From CADEFQ01 sp050185195 (GTDB lineage Bacteria; Pseudomonadota; Gammaproteobacteria; Steroidobacterales; Steroidobacteraceae), in NCBI GenBank assembly GCA_050185195.1, contig JBFWZQ010000010.1, positions 52,753 through 116,752 on the forward strand: 64,000 nucleotides of DNA, given 5' to 3'. The translations under genes were made by a program, and so were the position numbers. Under the pieces are notes generated by a model. It was not told the origin of the DNA. It saw nothing but the letters and a program-made list of their open reading frames with translations, and ran no database searches. Shown one piece after another: positions 8,504-16,202 of the stretch (positions are counted from its first letter, which is position 1; each line of letters starts with the position of its first letter).

Positions 8504-9316
8504 TCAGCGGTAGCGGTTGCCGCCGAGATCGTTGATCTGCGCGGTGTCGAACTTGCGCTGCAGGCCATCGATCGACGCGCCCGACAGGTACACCTGCGCG
8601 CCCTGCGAGGCCTCGATCGAGCCGTGGACGCCCTTTATCGTGCTGTTGACGACATGGACCTTGCCGCGCGTCACGGTGATCGCGGTACCACCCGCTTCGA
8701 TGCGGCTGTTGGTGAGATAGAGATCGCAACCGTCCTCCACGACCAGGCCATCGCCGTCGAATTCGATCACCCGGCCATCGATATGCATCAGGCGCCCACC
8801 CTGGCACACGAGCGGCTGGCTGCCCCGCCGCTCGACATTCGCGGACCGCGCCTCCCCGGGCGCCGCGGTCGCGGTGGCGATGGAAATGCCGGGCCCGGTG
8901 ATGCTGACACTGCCCGCGCCGCGCGTGACGATGAGCGGTGGCGGCGCCTGCGCCGCATTGGGCCCGCTATCCGCCGCCACATCATCGGCCGGTGCCGGAT
9001 CGGGGGGCGCCCCTGCCGGCGCTGCCGTGACATCGGCCGGCTCCCCTGCAAGCCCCGCCACGAGCTCGTCCAGCTGCACCGTACGCAGGCCGCCCCCGTC
9101 GCGCAGCCGGACCGTAAATATCCCTTTCGGGTCCACGGCGAGCACTTCGAGATCCGGATTTCGCCCGAGCGCCTCACGAGCCCACGCGACCTGCGCTGCT
9201 TGGGTCGAGGCGCCGGCCGGTGGCGGGCCGTCGGCAGGGGGCTCGCGCGAACAGGCGGCGACGGCCAGCAAGCTCGCGAGGAGGGGCGCGCGAAGTGCGC
9301 CGGGGACATTTAACAT
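8504..9316 (-). CDS. predicted lipoprotein with C-terminal beta-helix-like repeats
   Basis: Function unknown. A 270-residue protein with a lipoprotein signal peptide (lipobox VAAC, Cys about residue 22). A short domain follows that ends near 'RTVQLDELVAGLAG', then a Pro/Ala-rich linker, then a C-terminal region of short beta rungs ('GGRLMHIDGRVIEFDGDG', 'LYLTNSRIEAGGTAITV', 'GKVHVVNSTIKGVHGSIEA') resembling a right-handed beta-helix. The start is supported by a GGGAGA ribosome-binding site 8 bases upstream. It directly precedes glnE and is divergent from the M20 peptidase gene. Confidence 0.75.
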   Translation of the reverse strand: MLNVPGALRAPLLASLLAVAACSREPPADGPPPAGASTQAAQVAWAREALGRNPDLEVLAVDPKGIFTVRLRDGGGLRTVQLDELVAGLAGEPADVTAAPAGAPPDPAPADDVAADSGPNAAQAPPPLIVTRGAGSVSITGPGISIATATAAPGEARSANVERRGSQPLVCQGGRLMHIDGRVIEFDGDGLVVEDGCDLYLTNSRIEAGGTAITVTRGKVHVVNSTIKGVHGSIEASQGAQVYLSGASIDGLQRKFDTAQINDLGGNRYR

Positions 9317-9413
9317 AGCCGTCTCCCGCGTGGCGGCGAGCAGGTGGCCAATATACCGCGTCCCCTGCCGCGTCGCTGTGCGACGGCCACCACCTGCAAT
9401 GGATGGAGTACGC

Positions 9414-10784
9414 ATGACTCACCGCCCGCTCGCCTCGCTCGTGACCGCCCTGTTCATCGCCGCGTTGCCCGCCCTCGCCGCGGCGACGCCCTCCGCGGAT
9501 GCGCTCGACCTCCTGAAGCAATCGATCGCCTTCCATACCGTGGAAGGACAGGGACAGGTTCCCGCCTACGCGCAGTTCCTGGCCAAGCGCCTCGAAGCCG
9601 GCGGCATCCCCGCGGCCGACATCCGGATCGAGCCGATGGGCGAGACGGCGACTCTCGTCGCGCGCTACCGCGGCACCGGCAAGCAGCGCCCGCTCGTGAT
9701 CTCGGCGCACATGGACGTGGTCGAGGCGCGCGCCGCCGACTGGGAGCGTGATCCGTTCACGCCGATCGTCGAGGACGGCTATCTCTTCGGTCGCGGCGCG
9801 GACGACAACAAGTTCGACGTGGCGATGATCGTGACGACGCTGCTGCAGCTGAAGGCGGAGGGCTTCCAGCCGACCCGCGACATCATCCTCGCGCTATCGG
9901 GCGATGAGGAAACCAGCATGTTCACGACACGCGCGCTCGCGAAGCAGTTTCCGGACGCCGAGTTCGTGCTGAACGGGGACGGGGGCGGCGGCAGGCTCGA
10001 TACGAGCGGCCAGCCGGTCGTGTACGACCTGCAGGCGGGCGAAAAATCCTACGTCGACTTCGAATTCACCTTCACGAACCCGGGCGGGCATTCGAGCCGC
10101 CCGACCGGCAAGAATGCGATCGCGCAACTTGCCCGCGCCATCGAGCGGATTGCGGCGTACCGTTTCCCGCTGCAACGGAACGAACTCACGCGTGCCTCGC
10201 TGCAGGCCACGGGCGAGCGCACGCCGGGCCCGCTGGGCGAGGCGATGCTACGCTTCGCCGCAACGGGCGACGCCAAGGCCGCCGCGGTCCTGGCGGCGCA
10301 CCCCGACACCGTGGGCCAGATCGGCACGACCTGCGTGCCGACGATGGTGCGCGGCGGCCACGCGCTCAATGCGCTGCCGCAGTCCGCGACCGTGTCGGTG
10401 AACTGCCGCATTTTCCCGGGCGTCAGCGTCGAGAGCGTGCGCGACCGGCTCGTGGAGGTGGTGGCGGATCCCGAGGCGAAAGTCACCGTGCTCGGCGACC
10501 CGAGCGCGAGCGACGCCTCGCCGTTGCGCGCGGACATCGTCGCCGCCGTGACGAAGGCCGTGCACGCCCGCGCGCCGGGGCTGCCGATCGTGCCCAGCAT
10601 GAGTGCCGGTGCCACGGACAGCGTGCACTTCCGGGCCGCGGGCATTCCGTCCTACGGCGTCTCGGCGCTCTTCATGCGTTCTGAGGACGCCTTCGCACAC
10701 GGCCTCAATGAGCGCGTGCCGCTCGCGGCCATCGACGGCGCGCTCGTGCAGTGGCACACGCTGCTCACCGAGCTTGCGAAGTAG
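9414..10784 (+). CDS. exported M20-family metallopeptidase
   Basis: Zinc-dependent carboxypeptidase/aminoacylase-type hydrolase of the M20/M25/M40 clan. The 456-residue precursor starts with a Sec signal peptide (cleavage near LAAATPSA), so the enzyme is periplasmic or secreted. Metal and catalytic residues are in place: His99 and Asp101 in SAHMDVV, Asp130 in GRGADDNK, Glu165/166 in GDEET. A dimerisation 'lid' follows from about residue 205 (NPGGHSSRPTGKNA). The start is chosen because GGATGGAG lies 8 bases upstream; an in-frame ATG 5 codons earlier is possible. Substrate is not predictable. It converges on the GH3 gene with a 20-base overlap at the stops. Confidence 0.9.
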   Translation: MTHRPLASLVTALFIAALPALAAATPSADALDLLKQSIAFHTVEGQGQVPAYAQFLAKRLEAGGIPAADIRIEPMGETATLVARYRGTGKQRPLVISAHMDVVEARAADWERDPFTPIVEDGYLFGRGADDNKFDVAMIVTTLLQLKAEGFQPTRDIILALSGDEETSMFTTRALAKQFPDAEFVLNGDGGGGRLDTSGQPVVYDLQAGEKSYVDFEFTFTNPGGHSSRPTGKNAIAQLARAIERIAAYRFPLQRNELTRASLQATGERTPGPLGEAMLRFAATGDAKAAAVLAAHPDTVGQIGTTCVPTMVRGGHALNALPQSATVSVNCRIFPGVSVESVRDRLVEVVADPEAKVTVLGDPSASDASPLRADIVAAVTKAVHARAPGLPIVPSMSAGATDSVHFRAAGIPSYGVSALFMRSEDAFAHGLNERVPLAAIDGALVQWHTLLTELAK

Positions 10785-13215
10785 GGGTCTCGCGCACGAG
10801 GCGAACGCCCGCGAGCGTCAGGCGCAACGCGCCTGCGGTGCGCAGCACGAGCGGCGCCGTGACATGGCCCAGCTGCGCACCCGCATCGCGAAAACGCGCG
10901 AGCGGAATGCGCAGCGTGTGCCACGTGCCCGGCGCCGGCCTGCGCAGGTCGGTCGTGATATCGAGCGTGGCCTCGCAGTCGTCGCCGCAGGCGAGGCCGA
11001 GGAAAACCACCGCGCCCGGCGGCGTATCGACGCGAACGAGCAGTTCGAGCGCATAGCCCTCGCCCGCCTGCCGTGACAGGTCGATCGCCGCCGGCCCGCC
11101 GAGGAGTACCGATGCGGCCCGCCCGCCGGGCCAGGTGAATTGCCTGCCGCCTTCCTGCACGCCACCGGCATCGACCGCGCGCATCGGAACATCGCGGGCC
11201 GTGAATTGCCAGGACGCGCGCAGGCGCCCGGCGACGAAATACTCGTCGAGACGCGCAGGCGACGCGCCGGTGCCCGCCTCCTCCGACAGCCTCGACTGCA
11301 CTTGCGTAGTCCCGTATCGCAGGCCGTAGCCATAGGCGAACAGCGGCTCGTAGGGCACGTCACCGACGTTGAGGGAGGCCTGCGTGGTCTTCGATGGCCA
11401 CGAGAAGGCGAGCCGTCCCGAGAAATCATGGCGTGGGCGACCCGATGCATCCCCGACGAGCACGTCCGCCACGCCCGCGCCTTCGCTGCCCGGCAGCCAC
11501 GCCGCAACGAACGCGTTCGACGCGTTGATTTCGGGATTGACCCAGAGCGGACGTCCGGAGAGAAAAACGGATACCACCGGAATGCCCGCGGCGCCGAGCC
11601 GCCGCAGGAGCGCAAGGTCCCGCTTGTCACCGGGCTGGTACTCGATCGTGTGCACGTCGCCGTTCATCTCGGCGTACGGCGTTTCACCGAACACGACGAC
11701 GGCGACATCGGGCTTGTGCGTGAACCGGCCGTCGACGGCGAGTTCCGCGCGACCGCCACCCGCGAGCAGCGCATCGCGCAATCCGGCGAACACCGAAGTC
11801 GCGTTCGGGAAATCCGCGTTGCCGTTCCCCGTGCCCTGCCAGGACAGCGTCCAGCCGCCGCACTGGCGACCGATGTCGTCGGCGCCGCTGCCCGCGACGA
11901 GCACCCGCGCGTTCGCCCGGATCGGCAGCACGCCATCGTTCTTCAGCAACACGAGCGATCTGCGCACGGCTTCACGCGCGAGCGCGCGGTGTGCGGGCGA
12001 TCCGATGACGCCCGCACGGCCCTCCCAGGGCCGCGCGGGCTCGAAGAGGCCGAGCTTCGCCTTCACGCGCAGGATGCGCCGCACGGCATCGTCGATCCTT
12101 GCCGCCGGAATGCGGCCCGATCGCGCGTGCGCCAGCGTGCTTGCGTACAGCGCCTTCCAGTCCTCGGGCACCATCAACAGGTCGATGCCTGCAAGCACGG
12201 CGGCGGGGCAATCGTCCCGGCTGCAGCCGGGCAGCTGGCCGTGCGCGTTCCAGTCGCTGACGACGAGCCCCTCGAAGCCGAGGCGGCCCTTCAGCGCGCC
12301 CGTCAGCAAGCTGGCATTGCCCGTGTTCTTGACGCCCTGCCAGCTCGAGAACGAAACCATGACGCTCATCGCCCCGGCCTCGATCGCCGCGGGATATCCC
12401 GCGGCATGCAGGCGGACGAGTTCGCTTTCACTCACGTCCGTGTCGCCCTGGTCGATGCCTTGCGTCGTGCCGCCATCGCCCAGGAAGTGCTTGGTGGTCG
12501 CGGCCACGTGGCCGCGCTGCACCGCACGGCCGAGCCCAGGCTCACCCTGCAGGCCGCGCACCATGGCGGTGGCATAGGCACGCACGAGGTCGGGCGATTC
12601 CGCGTAACCTTCGTACGTGCGACCCCACCTGTCGTCGCGCGGGACCGCCAGCGTCGGGGCAAATGCCCAGTCGATGCCGGTCACGGCGATTTCCGCGGCG
12701 GTCGCCGTGCCGATGCGAAGCACGAGCGCCGGATCGTGCGCCGCGCCAAGTCCGATGTTGTGCGGAAAGATCGTCGCGCCGATCACGTTGTTGTGGCCAT
12801 GGACCGCGTCGATACCGAAGATCACCGGAATCGGCACATGGCCGCTGCGCTCCTCGATCGACACGGCGCGGTAGGCGCGCGCGGTGTCGAGCCACGCCTG
12901 CGCCGGGGCGCGATCGTTCGTGGCAAGCGGTGGGGAGTTGCCGCCCGCGAGGATGGCACCGAGCGGGTACCGCCGCAGGTCGTCGGGCGACACGGCCGAG
13001 GTGTCGGCGAGAATCATCTGGCCGACCTTCTCCTCGAGGCTCATGCGCGCGAGCAGGCCACCCACGAAGGTTTCCGTTCGTGGGTCGACGAGGCCGCGGC
13101 TGTGCGCCTGCGGCCACAGTGCCGGATGGGTGACACCGCGCCCCGTGGGCGCCGGCGGGGCACCGGCGGCCGCAAGCGCCCAGCACATCGCAAGAATGAG
13201 GAAAAGGCGTTTCAC
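10765..13215 (-). CDS. secreted GH3 beta-glucosidase (ExoP type)
   Basis: Glycoside hydrolase family 3 enzyme releasing glucose from beta-glucans. The 816-residue precursor uses a GTG start, which gives a clean signal peptide (VKRLFLILAMCWALAAAGA). The TIM-barrel domain has 'IPVIFGIDAVHGHNNV' and the catalytic nucleophile Asp321 in 'GLVVSDWNAHG'. The second alpha/beta domain follows from about residue 400. An extra C-terminal galactose-binding-like domain of about 160 residues (after 'LDEYFVAGRLRASW') matches the arrangement of marine ExoP-type exo-1,3/1,4-beta-glucanases. Upstream lies an unusual non-coding region with a terminator and a putative sRNA on the same strand. Confidence 0.92.
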   Translation of the reverse strand: MKRLFLILAMCWALAAAGAPPAPTGRGVTHPALWPQAHSRGLVDPRTETFVGGLLARMSLEEKVGQMILADTSAVSPDDLRRYPLGAILAGGNSPPLATNDRAPAQAWLDTARAYRAVSIEERSGHVPIPVIFGIDAVHGHNNVIGATIFPHNIGLGAAHDPALVLRIGTATAAEIAVTGIDWAFAPTLAVPRDDRWGRTYEGYAESPDLVRAYATAMVRGLQGEPGLGRAVQRGHVAATTKHFLGDGGTTQGIDQGDTDVSESELVRLHAAGYPAAIEAGAMSVMVSFSSWQGVKNTGNASLLTGALKGRLGFEGLVVSDWNAHGQLPGCSRDDCPAAVLAGIDLLMVPEDWKALYASTLAHARSGRIPAARIDDAVRRILRVKAKLGLFEPARPWEGRAGVIGSPAHRALAREAVRRSLVLLKNDGVLPIRANARVLVAGSGADDIGRQCGGWTLSWQGTGNGNADFPNATSVFAGLRDALLAGGGRAELAVDGRFTHKPDVAVVVFGETPYAEMNGDVHTIEYQPGDKRDLALLRRLGAAGIPVVSVFLSGRPLWVNPEINASNAFVAAWLPGSEGAGVADVLVGDASGRPRHDFSGRLAFSWPSKTTQASLNVGDVPYEPLFAYGYGLRYGTTQVQSRLSEEAGTGASPARLDEYFVAGRLRASWQFTARDVPMRAVDAGGVQEGGRQFTWPGGRAASVLLGGPAAIDLSRQAGEGYALELLVRVDTPPGAVVFLGLACGDDCEATLDITTDLRRPAPGTWHTLRIPLARFRDAGAQLGHVTAPLVLRTAGALRLTLAGVRLVRETPTSQAR

Positions 13216-13240
13216 GCGGGCACCACGATGCCAGAGTGCC

Positions 13241-13268
13241 AAAAAAAGAGCCCCGCAGTGCGGGGCTC
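13241..13268 (-). terminator. rho-independent terminator of the putative sRNA
   Basis: A 9-bp perfect GC stem (GAGCCCCGC / GCGGGGCTC) with a 3-nt loop is followed on the minus strand by seven T residues. It ends any transcript coming from the VOC gene side and isolates the GH3 gene. Very similar in stem sequence to the terminator behind groEL. Confidence 0.9.
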
Positions 13269-13274
13269 GAGGCA

Positions 13275-13311
13275 TTGCGCGGAAACGGGGGTCGATGTTC
13301 CGCGGCTTTCG
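13275..13311 (-). repeat. copy A of a duplicated 37-nt hairpin module
   Basis: Matches 14011-14047 at 34 of 37 positions, including an identical 20-nt core. It contains the inverted repeat CGCGGAA/TTCCGCG. Both copies are placed just before a GC-rich terminator in the same orientation. Confidence 0.85.
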
Positions 13312-13358
13312 GGGAGGGGTCGGCGCGATGCGCCGGCTCTCCCGTAACTTGCGTGAGG

Positions 13359-13387
13359 TAAGACTACACCTACCGCGAGAAAGTTCC
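13359..13387 (-). promoter_or_regulatory. RpoE/AlgU (ECF sigma)-like promoter
   Basis: On the minus strand GGAACTT is followed after 17 bases by TCTTA, against an AlgU/RpoE consensus of GAACTT-N16/17-TCTGA. Transcription would start about 13351-13353 and run into the putative C-rich sRNA. It lies in a region with no other gene on that strand between the VOC stop and the sRNA. Confidence 0.5.
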
Positions 13388-13422
13388 TTTACGAGCAAAT
13401 ACGTAGGGGAAACCCATGAAAA

Positions 13423-13893
13423 TCACCGAAATGCGTTCACTTCCATGTAGATGCCGTTGGGGTCGAACATCGACATCGTGCGCAGCTTGAAGACGCCCTG
13501 GCCGTCATTGCGGGGCACCTCCCAGTCCACCGGAGCCGTCACGATCGTGGCGCCACGCGCCCGGGCGCGATCGTGGATGCCATCGAGGTCCGCGGCTTCG
13601 ATCACCAGGATCGCCTCCCCCATCGAAACACGCGAGCGGTCCTTGCGCACGCCGGTATCGAACGGCGGCTCGAGGTACTGCATGAGGCCCAGCATGCCGA
13701 TCCTCGGATCCTGCGCCTGGATGAGCACGAGGTGGGCACGGGCACCGTCCGGCGCCGCAGGCGGGAAACGCCGGTCGACCGACAACTCCTGGTCATACCA
13801 ACGTGTCCAGCCGAACACTTCGACGTAGAACTTCGCCGCGGCTTCGGCGTCCGGCACGAGGAAGGTCGTGCGCCTGAGGATGGCATCGGTCAT
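13423..13893 (-). CDS. VOC (glyoxalase/dioxygenase fold) family protein
   Basis: A 156-residue single-domain vicinal-oxygen-chelate protein. 'LVPDAEAAAKFYVEVFGW' opens the first beta-alpha-beta-beta-beta module and 'MFDPNGIYMEVNAF' closes the second, with the usual metal-ligand Glu in the last strand. Substrate is unknown; relatives include glyoxalases, antibiotic resistance proteins and ring-cleavage dioxygenases. An in-frame ATG five codons upstream would begin exactly at the edge of the 65-nt palindrome, so the downstream ATG is preferred, though its Shine-Dalgarno is poor. No ordinary promoter is evident between it and the groEL terminator. Confidence 0.82.
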   Translation of the reverse strand: MTDAILRRTTFLVPDAEAAAKFYVEVFGWTRWYDQELSVDRRFPPAAPDGARAHLVLIQAQDPRIGMLGLMQYLEPPFDTGVRKDRSRVSMGEAILVIEAADLDGIHDRARARGATIVTAPVDWEVPRNDGQGVFKLRTMSMFDPNGIYMEVNAFR

Positions 13894-13907
13894 CCCGCCA
13901 GAATACA

Positions 13908-13972
13908 TGGTGCCGGGTTTTCGGTTATTCGGTTATTGCTTCAATAACCGAATAACCGAAAACCCGGCACCA
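13908..13972. repeat. 65-nt perfect palindrome (31-bp arms, 3-nt loop)
   Basis: Arms at 13908-13938 and 13942-13972 are exactly complementary, separated by CTT. Each arm contains a tandem eight-base motif TTCGGTTA. It lies between the VOC gene and the groEL terminator. In RNA it would form an extremely stable hairpin immediately 5' of the VOC coding region. Its lower GC differs from the surroundings, suggesting a repetitive element. Confidence 0.95.
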
Positions 13973-13976
13973 CTCC

Positions 13977-14004
13977 AAAAAAAAGCCCCGCTTGCGCGGG
14001 GCTT
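13977..14004 (-). terminator. groESL rho-independent terminator
   Basis: A 9-bp stem AAGCCCCGC/GCGGGGCTT with a 4-nt loop (13992-13995) runs into eight consecutive T on the minus strand. It lies 56 bases after the groEL stop and should end the groES-groEL transcript. Confidence 0.93.
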
Positions 14005-14010
14005 CAGGGG

Positions 14011-14047
14011 TTGCGCGGAAACGGGGGTCGTTATTCCGCGACTTTCG
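14011..14047 (-). repeat. copy B of the duplicated 37-nt hairpin module
   Basis: Differs from copy A (13275-13311) at only three positions. It begins 13 bases after the groEL stop codon on the minus strand. Two changes lie in the loop and adjoining bases, and one just outside the stem, so the stem is preserved. Confidence 0.85.
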
Positions 14048-14060
14048 AACTCGACTGTCC

Positions 14061-15695
<1,635 letters not shown>

Positions 15696-15696
15696 G

Positions 15697-15990
15697 TTAT
15701 TTGCCCTCGATCACGGCCATGACGTCTTCCTCGCGCATGACGAGGAGGTCCTCGCCGTCGACCTTGACTTCAGTGCCGCTGTATTTGCCGAAGAGAATCT
15801 TGTCGCCGACCTTGACGTCGAGCGGACGGACGGAGCCGTCTTCGAGGATCTTGCCCTTGCCGATCGCGACGACCTTGCCCTGGATGGGCTTCTCGGCCGC
15901 GCTATCGGGAATCACGATGCCACCCGGGGAAGTACGCTCTTCCTCCAGGCGCTTCACGATGACGCGGTCATGAAGCGGACGAATCTTCAT
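15697..15990 (-). CDS. groES: co-chaperonin GroES (Hsp10)
   Basis: Seven-subunit lid of the GroEL chamber. It is 97 residues, the standard length, with 'MKIRPLHDRVIVKRLEEE' at the N-terminus, the mobile loop 'TSPGGIVIPDSA' and 'VGDKILFGKYSGTEVKVDGE'. First gene of the groESL operon; AGGAG precedes the ATG. The leader holds a CIRCE element and a heat-shock promoter. Confidence 0.99.
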   Translation of the reverse strand: MKIRPLHDRVIVKRLEEERTSPGGIVIPDSAAEKPIQGKVVAIGKGKILEDGSVRPLDVKVGDKILFGKYSGTEVKVDGEDLLVMREEDVMAVIEGK

Positions 15991-16050
15991 GGAGTTCGCT
16001 CCTGTGAGACTGATGTTGATTGGAGTTTCGGAATCGCCAGGGCAGGAGTG

Positions 16051-16077
16051 TTAGCACTCTCCCCGATTGGCTGCTAA
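16051..16077 (-). promoter_or_regulatory. CIRCE operator (HrcA site)
   Basis: TTAGCACTC, nine bases, then GGCTGCTAA: a 16-of-18 match to the consensus TTAGCACTC-N9-GAGTGCTAA. It lies 61 bases upstream of the groES start and directly downstream of the sigma-32-like promoter, the expected place for HrcA repression. hrcA is not in the window. Confidence 0.88.
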
Positions 16078-16078
16078 T

Positions 16079-16105
16079 GATAGGGGCAGCGACCCGGATT
16101 TCAAG
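16079..16105 (-). promoter_or_regulatory. sigma-32 (RpoH) heat-shock promoter of groESL
   Basis: On the minus strand CTTGAAA is followed after 12 bases by CCCCTATC, close to the RpoH consensus CTTGAAA-N11-16-CCCCATNT. The start point would fall at or inside the CIRCE element, so HrcA binding would block initiation. Confidence 0.8.
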
Positions 16106-16202
16106 ACCTTGACAACCTGTGTGTTGACATAATGTCGGGGAGAACCTCCGATTCCGGCGCGACTCCAAGGAACGCCTGCCCCACCTCGCTTAGGATGACT
16201 GG

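Larger units (their letters stand above)
13241..13352 (-). ncRNA. putative C-rich-loop small RNA, about 110 nt
   Basis: No gene of this kind is named; it is inferred from structure. Reading the minus strand from a predicted start near 13352 there are three hairpins. The first has a 6-bp GC stem (13321-13335). After a single-stranded ACCCCTCCCC run comes a 7-bp stem CGCGGAA/TTCCGCG (13278-13304) whose 13-nt loop contains five consecutive C. The terminator hairpin with a T tract ends the transcript. A GGAACTT-N17-TCTTA promoter-like sequence sits at the right distance upstream. The second hairpin and terminator recur in the groEL 3' UTR. Overall shape recalls C-rich sRNAs such as sX13 of Xanthomonas; homology is not claimed. 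Confidence 0.55.
13977..14060 (-). ncRNA. groEL 3' UTR with C-rich-loop hairpin (possible 3'-UTR sRNA)
   Basis: Between the groEL stop and its terminator the minus strand holds a 7-bp stem CGCGGAA/TTCCGCG (14014-14040) with a 13-nt loop containing five C, then a short CAACCCCT single strand and the terminator. The layout copies the downstream half of the free-standing candidate at 13241-13352. If processed from groEL mRNA it would give an RNA of about 70-85 nt produced under heat shock. Processing is inference. Confidence 0.4.

Noticed and set aside
5719..8535. 938-residue open frame antisense to glnE
   Set aside because: Composition is a mirror of the glnE codons (His/Arg/Asp-rich), with no domain; high GC leaves antisense frames open.
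13415..13489. 24-codon plus-strand frame MKITEMRSL... with an AGGGGA site upstream
   Set aside because: Lies almost wholly antisense to the VOC gene end, too short to support, no relatives recognised.
16109..16133. TTGACA ... CATAAT as a sigma-70 promoter for dsbD
   Set aside because: Spacer is only 13 bases; consensus needs about 17.
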